This document shows, piece after piece, positions 33,386-41,933 of a DNA stretch of 64,000 bases; position 1 is the first letter of the stretch; each line of letters starts with the position of its first letter. Location: the NCBI RefSeq assembly GCF_019422935.1, contig NZ_JAHZCJ010000001.1:408127-472126 (forward strand), given 5' to 3'. Below the pieces are notes generated by a model. That model did no database searches. It was not told the origin of the DNA and was given only the letters and a program-made list of their open reading frames with translations. A program made the position numbers and the translations under genes. Source of the DNA: Desulfovibrio sp. Its GTDB lineage: Bacteria > Desulfobacterota > Desulfovibrionia > Desulfovibrionales > Desulfovibrionaceae.

Positions 33386-34645
33386 TCAAGGTTGCCTGGC
33401 AGCCCTCGCCGCCTCATCGCACAGCCTGCGCATAACCACAAAGTTTGCAGCGGCCTTGCGTTGGGCGCGTATGCGCTCTTTGTTGACGCGTAGCACATTA
33501 TCGGCCAGGAGCGCTACCACGCCGTTATCCAGATAGCCGAGTTCCGCCATGGATGCGATGATTCTCATGGCTTCGGCCAAAGGCATGCCGCTCCGGTAGG
33601 GGCGGTCTTCTGTGAGGGCTGTAAATACGTCTGCCACGGCGATGATACGCACAGGAAGCGTCAGGCTGCTTCCTTCAATATTGTGGGGATAGCCAGTGCC
33701 GTCAATGCGTTCGTGGTGTCTGCCCCCCCATTCCCGCACGCAGGTAAAACCGGGTATGGAACCCAGCAAATCCATGCTGATTTCAGCATGCTTTTGAATT
33801 TCCTTCACTTCGTCAGGTGTGAGCGCCGCTGGTTTTTCCAGAATTTCGAGTGGCACCGCGAGTTTGCCAATGTCATGCAGCAGACCGGCCACAAACATGG
33901 TTGTGAGGTCATCGGCATCGGCCATGCGGGTCAGTCTGAGCAGCATGCGCGCCGTATAGGCCACGCCAAGGGAGTGGGTGGCGGTAAAGGGACTTTTGGA
34001 GTCAATGGTTTGCGAAAAAAGCCCGCACAATTCCACAAGCTGCACCGGGCCAAGAATCACAGAGCCAAATGCCGTGGCCAGGTATTCTTCCATACGCTCG
34101 TGGCTGCTCAGAAGCGCTGAAATTTCCGCATCATGAGCCAGGGTTGCCAGCGCTTCAAGGCAGGCCGGGGCGTATTCTCTATCTTTTGCCTGCAGGGCGA
34201 GGCAGATGCCGTGCAGATCAGATGCCTGCTTGCCGCGCAGGGCCACGTCAACCCGGTCAGCCAGATGGATGCAGTTGGCTGGCAGCGCGTGCTGGTCGGA
34301 TGACTCATAGCTGCACCATTCCGTATGGTGATGCAGCACCATGTCGCATACAGGCCTGGGCAGTCCTGCTGTTTTGCAAAAAGCCCAGCCAGCCCGGCAG
34401 TGCAGGGCTTTGTTGCGCTCAAATATGAGGTCGCGCGTATCACTCTTGAGCGGCACTGCGCCAATATCGTGCAGCATGCTGGCCATAAGCATGTACTTGC
34501 GCGTGGTGCGGGATAACCGCATGCGTTCGGCAATAACCTGGCTCAAAAAAGCAACCCGCAGATGGTGTCCGGCAAGAAGCGGCGTGACCATGTCCAGCGC
34601 GCGCGAAAAACCCATCAGCAGATCAAAAAGGCGAATTGAACGCAT
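33386..34645 (-). CDS. HD-GYP domain protein with an additional N-terminal HD domain
   Basis: The 419-residue protein has two HD-type regions. The N-terminal one (GHHLRVAFLSQVIAERMRLS, ASMLHDIGAVPL, LHHHTEW) keeps most metal ligands. The C-terminal one is a full HD-GYP domain: HSLGVAYTARML, AGLLHDIGKLAVP and HHERIDGTGYP (the HHExxDGxGYP signature), with ADVFTALTEDRPYR after it. HD-GYP enzymes hydrolyse cyclic di-GMP. There is no membrane segment. The next gene encodes a haemerythrin protein, suggesting an oxygen-linked signal to cyclic di-GMP. The coupling is inferred from order and spacing only. Confidence 0.88.
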   Translation of the reverse strand: MRSIRLFDLLMGFSRALDMVTPLLAGHHLRVAFLSQVIAERMRLSRTTRKYMLMASMLHDIGAVPLKSDTRDLIFERNKALHCRAGWAFCKTAGLPRPVCDMVLHHHTEWCSYESSDQHALPANCIHLADRVDVALRGKQASDLHGICLALQAKDREYAPACLEALATLAHDAEISALLSSHERMEEYLATAFGSVILGPVQLVELCGLFSQTIDSKSPFTATHSLGVAYTARMLLRLTRMADADDLTTMFVAGLLHDIGKLAVPLEILEKPAALTPDEVKEIQKHAEISMDLLGSIPGFTCVREWGGRHHERIDGTGYPHNIEGSSLTLPVRIIAVADVFTALTEDRPYRSGMPLAEAMRIIASMAELGYLDNGVVALLADNVLRVNKERIRAQRKAAANFVVMRRLCDEAARAARQP

Positions 34646-34818
34646 GAAACCTCACTCTCACCAGTCGGAACAGATATTCAAAGTAAAATGATAGGACAAC
34701 CGGACCCCGGAGGCAATAGGCTCATTTGCGCAGAGACCGACAGAAAGGGCATTTTTTGCGTTAAGGGTGTCACTTAAACCGTATGTTTCAATTGCACAGA
34801 GTTTTGCCGCAGACATAA

Positions 34819-34847
34819 ATGTGCCGCACCCAGGGAGTGCGGCACAT
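34819..34847 (-). terminator. Hairpin after nifS
   Basis: On the minus strand an 11-pair stem ATGTGCCGCAC/GTGCGGCACAT with a seven-base loop follows the nifS stop by about 45 bases, then TTTATG. It probably ends the metA-rrf2-nifU-nifS transcripts; the rest of 34646-34892 holds no gene. Confidence 0.65.
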
Positions 34848-34892
34848 AATCTACAGCATTGGAATCTGCGTCAACTGCTGCTTGAGCCAGGA

Positions 34893-36047
34893 TTAATCCT
34901 TGAAGGGAGAAATCATGCGCAAGGTTTTGATGACATCTGGGAAGTTCTGGATGACAAAGTCCACTTCTTCCTGCGTGGTGTAGCGGGAGAGGGAAAGGCG
35001 GATGGAGCCGTGGGCGTAAGTAAAGGGCACACCCATGGCGCGCAGCACATGCGAAGGCTCGAGGCTGCCGGAGGTGCAGGCAGACCCGGAGCTTGCGCAA
35101 ATGCCGAGCCTGTCGAGCATGAGTAGGATGGCTTCGCCTTCCACGTTTTTAAATGCAATATTGGTGGTGTTGGGCAGGCGGTTATCCACATCGCCGTTGA
35201 CCATGCAGTCGGGGATACGTTCAAGCAGGCCCTGTTCAAGCCTGTCGCGCAGCATGGCCACGCTGACGCGTTCTTCCTGCATGTGCGCAATGGCAAGCTG
35301 AGCCGCTGCGCCAAGCCCGGCAATGTACGGAACATTTTCCGTACCCGCACGGCGTCCCCGTTCCTGATGGCCGCCCCGCAAAAATGGGCGGAAGCGCACA
35401 CCCTTGCGCACATACAGCACGCCAATACCCTTGGGAGCGTGCAGCTTGTGGCCGGAGAGCGAAAGCATATCCGCAGGCAGATGGGCAAGGTCAATGGGCG
35501 TTTTGCCCACGGCCTGCACGGCATCAGTATGGAACAGCACACCGCGCTCGCTGGCCATTTCAGCCATGCGCTGGATAGGATAGATATTGCCCACCTCGTT
35601 GTTGGCAAACATGATGGATGCCAGCGCCGTATCGGGCGTGAGGGCGGCTGCGTATTCGTCCAGGTCAAGCCGGCCCTTGTTGTCCACGCCAAGGTAGGTC
35701 ACCCGGTAGCCCTGACGTTCCCAGTGCTGCATGACGCTGAGCACGGCGGGATGTTCCACGCGAGTGGTGATGAGGTGGCGTTTTTCAGGCTGGGTCTGGA
35801 TGGCCGACCAGATGGCGGCGTTGTCGCTCTCTGACCCGCAGGAGGTAAAGATGATCTCGTCCGGGTTTGCGCCCAGCAGCCCGGCCATCTGCTCGCGAGC
35901 TGTTTCGACCGCATCGGCCACCTGACCGCCAAAAGTGTGCATGCTTGAAGGGTTGCCGTACAGCTCGTTCAGATAGGGCAGTATGGCATCGCGTACTTCA
36001 GGCGCAACAGCCGTGGTGGCGTTGTTGTCAAGATAGATGGTTTTCAT
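34893..36047 (-). CDS. nifS: Cysteine desulfurase NifS
   Basis: The 384-residue PLP enzyme has YLDNNATTAVAPEVRDA at the start, HTDAVQAVGKTPIDL, the PLP lysine in SLSGHKLHAPKG (about residue 202), and the active-site cysteine in ASSGSACTSGSLEPSHVL (about residue 325). It removes sulfur from cysteine and passes it to a scaffold. With nifU five bases upstream and an IscR-like regulator before that, it forms a NIF-type Fe-S assembly unit. As in many anaerobes, this set may serve general Fe-S proteins and not only nitrogenase. Confidence 0.93.
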   Translation of the reverse strand: MKTIYLDNNATTAVAPEVRDAILPYLNELYGNPSSMHTFGGQVADAVETAREQMAGLLGANPDEIIFTSCGSESDNAAIWSAIQTQPEKRHLITTRVEHPAVLSVMQHWERQGYRVTYLGVDNKGRLDLDEYAAALTPDTALASIMFANNEVGNIYPIQRMAEMASERGVLFHTDAVQAVGKTPIDLAHLPADMLSLSGHKLHAPKGIGVLYVRKGVRFRPFLRGGHQERGRRAGTENVPYIAGLGAAAQLAIAHMQEERVSVAMLRDRLEQGLLERIPDCMVNGDVDNRLPNTTNIAFKNVEGEAILLMLDRLGICASSGSACTSGSLEPSHVLRAMGVPFTYAHGSIRLSLSRYTTQEEVDFVIQNFPDVIKTLRMISPFKD

Positions 36048-36052
36048 GGCGG

Positions 36053-36889
36053 TTAGGCCTCCTCAACCACGATGTCGGCTTCAACATGTTCGCGCAGCAG
36101 GCGCTGCACCAGATCGCGGATGGTCACTTCGCTAGAGCGGCACTGGGCGCAACGCCCGCGCAGGGAGACCACAACGCGCAGACCGTCCACATCCACCAGT
36201 TCAATATCGCCGCCGTCAGCGGCAAGCTGGGGGCGGATTTCTTCGTCAATGGTCTTAAGCACCTTCTGCATGCGCTGCACGTTGGTGAGGCGCGGCTTGG
36301 GCTTGAGCTCGACCAGCGGCTTCTGCTTGAGCTGACCAGCCAGAATTTCGGCGATTTCATCAAGGCATTCGCCGCATGCGCCGCCAGCCTTGGTGTAGTT
36401 GGTGATTTCTTCAACGGTCTTGAGGCCGTTTTCGGTGATGGCGCGGATAATCTGGGCATCCGTGATGCCAAAGCACTTACACACCAGCTTGCCTTCTTCG
36501 TGGGCATGGGGCACGGGCGGTTCGCCCTTCCACTGGCGGATGGCGGCTTCAAGCGCCTCCTGACCCATGACGGAGCAGTGCATCTTCTGCTTGGGCAGGC
36601 CGCCCAAAGCGTTGGTGATGTCCTTGTTGGTGATCTTGAGCGCATCTTCAACAGACATGCCCTTGACCATGTCGGTCAGCACAGAGCTTGAAGCAATGGC
36701 GCTGGCGCAACCAAAGGTTTCAAAGCTGGCGTCTTCAATGATGTGCTGGTCGTTGATCTTGAGATATAGCTTAAGGGCGTCGCCGCAGGTCAGGCTGCCC
36801 ACTTCGCCAATGGCGTTGGCGCCTTCAAGGGGACCCACATTGTGCGGCCGCAGAAAGTGGTCGTGTACTGCTTCAGTGTAATTCCACAT
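36053..36889 (-). CDS. nifU: Fe-S scaffold protein NifU (three-domain)
   Basis: The 278-residue protein contains three parts. First an IscU-like scaffold domain with cysteines in SLTCGD, FGCASA and KMHCSVMG. Then a 2Fe-2S BFD-like domain with LVCKCFGITDAQI and GGACGECLDEIAEIL. Last a Nfu domain with RGRCAQCRSSEV (CxxC). This full set is the NifU of diazotrophs and of many anaerobes. It assembles clusters with sulfur from NifS. The start overlaps the end of the Rrf2-family gene by 17 bases, showing one transcript. Confidence 0.94.
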   Translation of the reverse strand: MWNYTEAVHDHFLRPHNVGPLEGANAIGEVGSLTCGDALKLYLKINDQHIIEDASFETFGCASAIASSSVLTDMVKGMSVEDALKITNKDITNALGGLPKQKMHCSVMGQEALEAAIRQWKGEPPVPHAHEEGKLVCKCFGITDAQIIRAITENGLKTVEEITNYTKAGGACGECLDEIAEILAGQLKQKPLVELKPKPRLTNVQRMQKVLKTIDEEIRPQLAADGGDIELVDVDGLRVVVSLRGRCAQCRSSEVTIRDLVQRLLREHVEADIVVEEA

Positions 36890-37316
36890 GATTGCCTCCC
36901 GTTACGGAGCATTTCTCTGAGTCTATGATTTCCTGCAAGGTGCGCTTTTGCAGGAAGGAGCGGATGTGCCCGTCCAGTTCTGTCCAGAAGCCCCGGGTGG
37001 AGCAGTGGGATTCGCGTTGACAATGGCGGCCCTTGCTCAGACAGCGCACAGGGGAAATTTCACCCTCAAGATGCTGAAAGACTTCTTCAATGTTAATGTC
37101 TGTTGGCGACTTGGCAAGGGAGTACCCGCCGCCAGAACCGCGCACAGCACGCAAAATGCCCATGGGGCGCAGTGCCCGCACTATCTGTTCCAGATAGCCC
37201 GACGAGATGTTTTCTTCACGGGCGACCTGCCCCAGTTGCAAAAGAGATCCCTGGGGCTGGGCCGCCAGACGCAGCAAAAAGCGCAATCCGTAACGGGTTC
37301 TGGTAGAAAATCGCAT
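36873..37316 (-). CDS. Rrf2/IscR-family Fe-S regulator
   Basis: From the ATG at 37316 the product has 147 residues (an ATG six bases upstream is possible). It has an N-terminal winged helix (MRFSTRTRYGLRFLLRLA, then ENISSGYLEQIVRAL and VRGSGGGYSLAKSP) and a cluster-binding loop CLSKGRHCQRESHC, three cysteines like those of IscR. Such proteins bind 2Fe-2S and control Fe-S assembly genes, often their own operon. Here it directly precedes nifU-nifS. A palindrome in the gap before the start (37329-37348) is a candidate own operator. Confidence 0.9.
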   Translation of the reverse strand: MRFSTRTRYGLRFLLRLAAQPQGSLLQLGQVAREENISSGYLEQIVRALRPMGILRAVRGSGGGYSLAKSPTDINIEEVFQHLEGEISPVRCLSKGRHCQRESHCSTRGFWTELDGHIRSFLQKRTLQEIIDSEKCSVTGGNHVELH

Positions 37317-37328
37317 AGGCATCCTCGT

Positions 37329-37348
37329 ATCCTGTAGGGGTTCAGGAT
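37329..37348. promoter_or_regulatory. Candidate Rrf2 operator
   Basis: ATCCTG and CAGGAT, eight bases apart, form a 6-8-6 palindrome between metA and the Rrf2-family gene, starting 12 bases before the latter's ATG. Autoregulation is inferred. Confidence 0.4.
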
Positions 37349-37357
37349 TATGAACTC

Positions 37358-38293
37358 TTACTTGCCCTGCCGGTCACGGGCAATGGCAGTAAGGCTGAAG
37401 GGCGTTTCCTGGTAAACGTAGTAGTTGAGCCAGTTGCAGTAGAACAGGTGCGCGTGCGCCCGCCAGTTCATGTTGGGCAGGCGGTTGGGATCGTTGCCGG
37501 GATAGTAGTTGTTGGGCGGTATGGGGTTCATGCCCCTTTCCTGATCGCGGCGGAATTCCGCATCCAGGGTGCCCCTGTCGTACTCAAGGTGCCCGGTCAT
37601 GAAAACCTGCGAGTGGTCGCGGCTTTCTACCAGGGCAAGCCCGGCTTCAGGTGATTCGGCAAGAATGCGCAGCGCGGATTGCTTGCTCACATCCTCTGCG
37701 CGAACTTCTGTGTGGCGCGAATGGGGCGCGGCAAAGGTATCGTCAAAACCGCTGAACAGGCGGCAGCCGGGCTGCAAAATGTCGTGCTGGAACACGCCGG
37801 AAACTTTGGCAGGCAAGGCGTACTTGGGGATGCCGTAAAAATGGTACAAGGCCGCTTGCGCCGCCCAGCAGATGTACAGGGTGGAGTACACGCGGCTTTG
37901 CGCAAAGGTCATGATGTCCAGCAGTTCGTGCCAGTAGTCCACATCTTCAAAAGGAAGGTGTTCCACCGGGGCGCCGGTAACGATCATGCCGTCAAAGCTG
38001 CCGTGGCGAATTTCTGAAAATGTCTTGTAAAAACGCTCAAGATGCTGTGCGGGAGTATTTTTGGATTCGTGAGCTTCTGTGCGCAGCAGGGTGATGTTGA
38101 CCTGGAGGGGCGAATTACTCAAAAGCCGCAGCAACTGCGTTTCTGTGGCGATCTTGGTGGGCATGAGGTTGACGATGGCGATTTCCAGCGGACGAATGTC
38201 CTGCTGGACAGCGCGATCTTCCGTCATCACAAAGATGTTTTCGCTCTCAAGCGCTGCACAGGCGGGAAGATCAGCAGGAATCTTGATGGGCAT
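37358..38293 (-). CDS. metA: Homoserine O-acyltransferase (MetA)
   Basis: The 311-residue protein is MetA-like through its length: [41 protein letters not shown], the nucleophile Cys in [15 protein letters not shown] (about residue 142), [11 protein letters not shown] and [13 protein letters not shown] with the catalytic Glu. It transfers a succinyl or acetyl group to homoserine, the first committed step of methionine synthesis; the acyl donor depends on one active-site residue that I do not assign with certainty here. It is followed by the Rrf2-family, nifU and nifS genes in the same direction. Confidence 0.93.
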   Translation of the reverse strand: MPIKIPADLPACAALESENIFVMTEDRAVQQDIRPLEIAIVNLMPTKIATETQLLRLLSNSPLQVNITLLRTEAHESKNTPAQHLERFYKTFSEIRHGSFDGMIVTGAPVEHLPFEDVDYWHELLDIMTFAQSRVYSTLYICWAAQAALYHFYGIPKYALPAKVSGVFQHDILQPGCRLFSGFDDTFAAPHSRHTEVRAEDVSKQSALRILAESPEAGLALVESRDHSQVFMTGHLEYDRGTLDAEFRRDQERGMNPIPPNNYYPGNDPNRLPNMNWRAHAHLFYCNWLNYYVYQETPFSLTAIARDRQGK

Positions 38294-38327
38294 GTCGATG
38301 ATCCTTTACAGCAAAGCAGTCTTACAT

Positions 38328-38345
38328 GGCAGTGTATTCACTGCC
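38328..38345 (-). other. Leader hairpin of metA
   Basis: GGCAGTG (38328-38334) and CACTGCC (38339-38345) form a seven-pair stem with a four-base loop about 35 bases before the metA start. It does not match a SAM riboswitch core. Confidence 0.4.
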
Positions 38346-38407
38346 CCTTACGGCCCGTCTGCGGGTTACGGTTTTTGGGCAATTTCAGTTAATAAAAGCC
38401 CGCCCCT

Positions 38408-38437
38408 AAAACATAGCATTACACTATGTTTTGTCAA
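38408..38437 (-). promoter_or_regulatory. metA promoter overlapped by a palindromic operator
   Basis: On the minus strand TTGACA (38437-38432) and TATGTT (38415-38410) are 16 bases apart. A perfect palindrome AAAACATAG-N7-CTATGTTTT (38408-38432) lies across the spacer and -10, so a bound regulator would block the polymerase. Confidence 0.7.
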
Positions 38438-38499
38438 GGCGGACTTTAGGTATTTCCTACATGGACATTTCTTGCCCATGTATACTTCTTGTAAGATGC

Positions 38500-39207
38500 C
38501 TACAATTGTACAATATGCGTCTCCAGCGTCAAGGTGCTGCCTGCGGCCTCAATGGCGCGGTGCGCCAGCCTGTCCAGCCCGCCGCAGCAGGGTACGCTCA
38601 TGCGCAGTACGGTAATGCCCGTAATGCCGCCCTGTTTGATGATGGCTGTGAGCCTTTCGACCAGCACTTCATTGTCTTCAAGCTTGGGGCAGGCAATGAT
38701 GGGCACGCGCCCGCTCATCCAGTCAGCATGCAGATTGGGCAGGGCAAAGCCTGCACAGTGGGCTGCCAGCAGGATGTTGGCTCCGCGCAGATAGGGCGCT
38801 GTGGGCGGCACCAGCCGCAACTGAATGGGCCAGGTGGGCACCTGGGCCCGCAGGTCTTGCGATCCGGCGGGGGCCATGGTTGCTGGGCCGCCGGTCAGCG
38901 GGGTGAACGTGCGCGCCATGCTGCCGGGGCAGCCGCCGCCATGCGGGCGGTGTGGTTGAGCGGTTCCATCCCTTTTTGCCTTGGCGGCAAGGGCCGCCTC
39001 CTCATCAAATTCGGGTGCTTCCCTTTCCACAAGGCGCAACGCGCCCTCGGGGCAGTTCAGACACGCGCCGAGGCCGTCGCAGTACACGTCGCTGACAAGC
39101 TTGGCCTTGCCGTCAATGATGGCAAGCGCGCCCTCAGCGCAGTCGAGTACGCATTGCCCGCAGCCGTTGCACTTTTCTTCGTCAATCTCAATGATAGGAC
39201 GCTTCAT
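38500..39207 (-). CDS. 4Fe-4S ferredoxin-type protein with a cysteine-rich C-terminal part
   Basis: The 235-residue protein has two ferredoxin-like clusters at the N-terminus: EKCNGCGQCVLDCAEGAL (CxxCxxCxxxC) and YCDGLGACLNCPEGAL (CxxxxxCxxC). The middle is a Gly/Pro-rich linker, with CPGS. The second half has an alpha/beta look with LAAHCAGFALPN, IIACPKLEDNEVL and MSVPCCGGLDRLA, cysteines that could ligate another cluster. Such proteins transfer electrons to unknown partners in sulfate reducers. It starts one base after the HAD-phosphatase gene stop region, in the same direction. It is fully cytoplasmic (no signal). Confidence 0.8.
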   Translation of the reverse strand: MKRPIIEIDEEKCNGCGQCVLDCAEGALAIIDGKAKLVSDVYCDGLGACLNCPEGALRLVEREAPEFDEEAALAAKAKRDGTAQPHRPHGGGCPGSMARTFTPLTGGPATMAPAGSQDLRAQVPTWPIQLRLVPPTAPYLRGANILLAAHCAGFALPNLHADWMSGRVPIIACPKLEDNEVLVERLTAIIKQGGITGITVLRMSVPCCGGLDRLAHRAIEAAGSTLTLETHIVQL

Positions 39208-39208
39208 A

Positions 39209-39871
39209 TTATGCCTCCTTTGCCAGGCGCGTCAGCGCCTCGGGCGTGTCGATGACATGGTCGGCCTGAGCTGCGCGCAGTTCGTCCGCGCCGCGAAATC
39301 CCCAGGCCACGCCGATTGAGATCATACCCGCGTTGCGGGCGGTGAAGATATCCACATTGCTGTCGCCCACGTAAAAGCTGCGTTCGGGCAAAAAGTCCAT
39401 GTGCCGCAGCATGTCGAGCGGGGCGTCCGGCTCCGGCTTGAGGGGCACGCCCTCCCTGCCGCCGCGCACAAGGGCAAACGGCACATCAGGAAAGTAGCGG
39501 CGCACCAGTTCAACCGTGAGGTCGTCCGGCTTGTTGGAAAGAACGGCCAGGGCGTGGCCGTCATCTGCCAGGTGGTGCAGCGCCTCGGTGATGCCGGCAT
39601 AGGGCTTGGTGCGTACGCACATGTTTTCGCCGTATCGGGTGCGGGCCTCTGCAATCAACGCTGTCAGCTGGTCTGAAGAAAGCTTTGCTGCTTCACCCTC
39701 GGGGAGGGCGTCGTTCACAAGTTTGTGAAAGCCTCGGCCCACATAGAATCTGAACGCTGGCAAGGGATGGACTGGATAGCCGTGACTGGCAAGAACATCG
39801 TTGCAGGCCTGGCCAATGTCTTCCAGGCTGTCAACCAGTGTTCCGTCCAGATCAAAAATGAATGCTCTCAT
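39209..39871 (-). CDS. HAD hydrolase, phosphoglycolate phosphatase-like
   Basis: The 220-residue protein is a HAD phosphatase with all four motifs: FDLDGTLVDS (residues 5-14) with the nucleophile Asp, VLSNKPDDL, the Lys in PLKPEPDAP, and YVGDSNVDIFTARNAG. Cap and length resemble Gph, phosphoglycolate phosphatase. The exact substrate is unknown in this branch. It is the first gene of the pair with the ferredoxin-type gene. Confidence 0.88.
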   Translation of the reverse strand: MRAFIFDLDGTLVDSLEDIGQACNDVLASHGYPVHPLPAFRFYVGRGFHKLVNDALPEGEAAKLSSDQLTALIAEARTRYGENMCVRTKPYAGITEALHHLADDGHALAVLSNKPDDLTVELVRRYFPDVPFALVRGGREGVPLKPEPDAPLDMLRHMDFLPERSFYVGDSNVDIFTARNAGMISIGVAWGFRGADELRAAQADHVIDTPEALTRLAKEA

Positions 39872-40133
39872 GTATGCTCCTGTGGGCCCTGCAAGCGGGC
39901 ACCCGTACTGTAGCTGAAAAGTGGATTAAATCACAAGTATTCAATGGGTATTAATGCGACAAAATCCACTATTCTCTTTTTTTTCAGTGTGTTAAAAAAA
40001 TGTTTTGCAAAAGGTGCATAAGGGGTTGTGATGCCTGCTGCTTTCTGTGCTTTGCTGGACAGAATTTTCACGCATTGATAGAACAGTATCGCGGGCTCAA
40101 GATGCTGTATGTGACGACCGTCACGGAGGATCT
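39872..40133. promoter_or_regulatory. Divergent control region
   Basis: An inverted repeat AGTGGATT (39920-39927) and AATCCACT (39963-39970) with a 35-base loop is followed by a T-rich run, so it may terminate plus-strand reads or serve as a regulator site. AT-rich DNA from 39920 to 40030 probably includes promoters for both directions. GGAGGA precedes the start at 40134. Confidence 0.35.
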
Positions 40134-41027
40134 ATGGCAAGACATATTTTGAATATCAAGAGTCTTGGTGAAAAGGCGTCCTGGCTGCTGGTGCAGCAGG
40201 CATTGGGCATGCCGGAACCGAAGCTGCAGACAGACTTTATGGCGCAGCGCGTGGCCCTGCTGATGTTTTCGCAGCACTCCCTGCCCGAGAGACTTTGTGT
40301 TTCCGCCGCTGTGCGGCAAATGGGCGGCGCTGTGGTGTACGAGGGTAGCCGTGGCAGCTGGCGCAATGAAATGAATGATTATCAGGAACAGCTCCTGCCC
40401 GTTTTCAGCTACTACATTGACTGCTTGTACATGTACGGCATGCCCGTGGGCGGGTGGGACATGGAGGCATCGTGCCTGCGCTTCCCGCTTATCAATGCGG
40501 GCAGCCCGGATGCGCACCCAGCGCATGCGCTGGCAGACATAGCCTGCATGTTGCGCAATTCGCGTTATCTTGACGGCGTGACCTGCGGCTGGCTGGGCTG
40601 CGTCAACGGCACGCTGCATTCATTGATGGCGGCAACGGCATGGTTTCCCTTTTCACTGCGCATTGCCGTGCCGTCCCGCGTGGATCCAGCGCCGCTCAAA
40701 GAAGCTGCGGAGCGCTATGGGTCGCGCATTACCATTGTGGATAGTGTGGAAGAGGCCGTGCGTGGCGTCAACTATGTTTTTGCGGGCTGCCGTAGCGGCC
40801 TGACGGACGAAGAACGCGAAAGCTGGAGCGTGACGCCGGAACTGCTCGCCAAGGCGGCGCATGACGCGCATCTTATGCTGAGTGCTTCGCCCATAGCGGC
40901 CATCCGTGTTGACGATTCCATTCTGGCCAGCAAGGCCTCACTGTTGGTGCAACAGGCAGAATACCGTTTGCGGGTTCATAAGCGCATGTTGCACTGGGTT
41001 TTTCTTGATAATGAAAGCGGGATCTAG
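40134..41027 (+). CDS. Degenerate aspartate/ornithine carbamoyltransferase homologue
   Basis: From the ATG at 40134 (GGAGGA upstream) the product has 297 residues. The overall pattern of the carbamoyltransferase family is retained (LLMFSQHSLPERLCVSAAVR then QMGG, then HPAHALADIACML, then VNGTLHSLMAATAWFPFSLR, IAVP). But the carbamoyl-phosphate motif STRTR is replaced by SLPER, and the HCLP loop is not kept (MLSASPIAA). It is therefore probably not an active ornithine carbamoyltransferase; it may bind a related ligand. Three bases downstream a two-part ThrE-type exporter starts. A role as regulator or partner in amino-acid handling is possible but unproven. Confidence 0.75.
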   Translation: MARHILNIKSLGEKASWLLVQQALGMPEPKLQTDFMAQRVALLMFSQHSLPERLCVSAAVRQMGGAVVYEGSRGSWRNEMNDYQEQLLPVFSYYIDCLYMYGMPVGGWDMEASCLRFPLINAGSPDAHPAHALADIACMLRNSRYLDGVTCGWLGCVNGTLHSLMAATAWFPFSLRIAVPSRVDPAPLKEAAERYGSRITIVDSVEEAVRGVNYVFAGCRSGLTDEERESWSVTPELLAKAAHDAHLMLSASPIAAIRVDDSILASKASLLVQQAEYRLRVHKRMLHWVFLDNESGI

Positions 41028-41030
41028 TTT

Positions 41031-41933
41031 ATGGGTTTGCAACACGGGCAGGGCGGTCTGAATACGCTGTCTGCATTGGTGGCGGATTCGACTGTTGCGG
41101 GCGGGGCAGAGGCCAGTACTAAGAAAGCCGATGCCGCTTGCGGAACAGAACATAATGTTCTGACTGCCAAAGAGCTTATTGAGTTCATACAGATTTATGC
41201 TTCCACATTGCTTGCGGCGGGCGGGCAGACTTCACGAGTTGATCGCACCGCCTGCCGCATTGCACGGGCATATGGTTTTGAGGTGGAACTGGCCATATTC
41301 CCCAAGCACCTCATGCTTTCGGTCATCAAGCCTGCCGAAGGGGGCATTCCGGCGGAGCGCCGCACTGCGGTCAGCTCCATAGTGTCTGGCGCGCCCAATT
41401 TTCAGCGGGTGGCGGCGCTCAATGCCCTGAGCTGGAGCATTGCCGATGACAACCTCAGCCTTGCCAAGGCGCGTGAGCATTTCAGCGCCATCTGCGCGGT
41501 GCCCACGCTTAATCCAGTGCTGCTGCGTTTTCTTGTGGCTTGCGCCAATGCCGCCTTTTGCGGTTTGTTCAACGGCGATGCGGTGGCTATGGGGCTGGTT
41601 TTCTGCGCGACCTTTCTGGGCTTTTATCTGCGGCAAAAACTGCTGCACTGGGGCCTTGACCTGAAGGTCACGTTTTTTCTCTGCTCGTTTGCGGCCTCTC
41701 TGGTTGCATCGCTGGGCGTGCTGTTGCATCTGGGCAACACGCCGCAAACTGGCATGGCTGCAAGCGTGTTGTTTCTCATCCCCGGCATCCCCCTGATCAA
41801 CGCCATGCTGGATATTCTTGACGGGCATGTGCTCATGGGCGTTTCACGGTTGATTCAGGCCAGTACACTTATTATCTGCATTGCTTTGGGGCTGGCTACA
41901 ACCATGCTGCTGATGGGGGTGGATTCACTATGA
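41031..41933 (+). CDS. ThrE-type exporter, N-terminal-domain protein (YjjP-like)
   Basis: The 300-residue protein matches the ThrE N-terminal domain (DUF1212): after 40 soluble residues, LLAAGGQTSRVDRTACRIARAYG and FEVELAIFPKHLMLSV give the cytoplasmic part, then about five membrane helices (PVLLRFLVACANAAFCGLFN onward, ending TMLLMGVDSL). YjjP-like proteins pair with YjjB-like proteins to export threonine, serine or succinate. The stop overlaps the next gene's start (ATGA), so both are made together. Confidence 0.85.
   Translation: MGLQHGQGGLNTLSALVADSTVAGGAEASTKKADAACGTEHNVLTAKELIEFIQIYASTLLAAGGQTSRVDRTACRIARAYGFEVELAIFPKHLMLSVIKPAEGGIPAERRTAVSSIVSGAPNFQRVAALNALSWSIADDNLSLAKAREHFSAICAVPTLNPVLLRFLVACANAAFCGLFNGDAVAMGLVFCATFLGFYLRQKLLHWGLDLKVTFFLCSFAASLVASLGVLLHLGNTPQTGMAASVLFLIPGIPLINAMLDILDGHVLMGVSRLIQASTLIICIALGLATTMLLMGVDSL

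Noticed and set aside
38294..38407. SAM riboswitch in the metA leader
   Set aside because: The leader has hairpins but none of the conserved core sequences of SAM-I or SAM-II.
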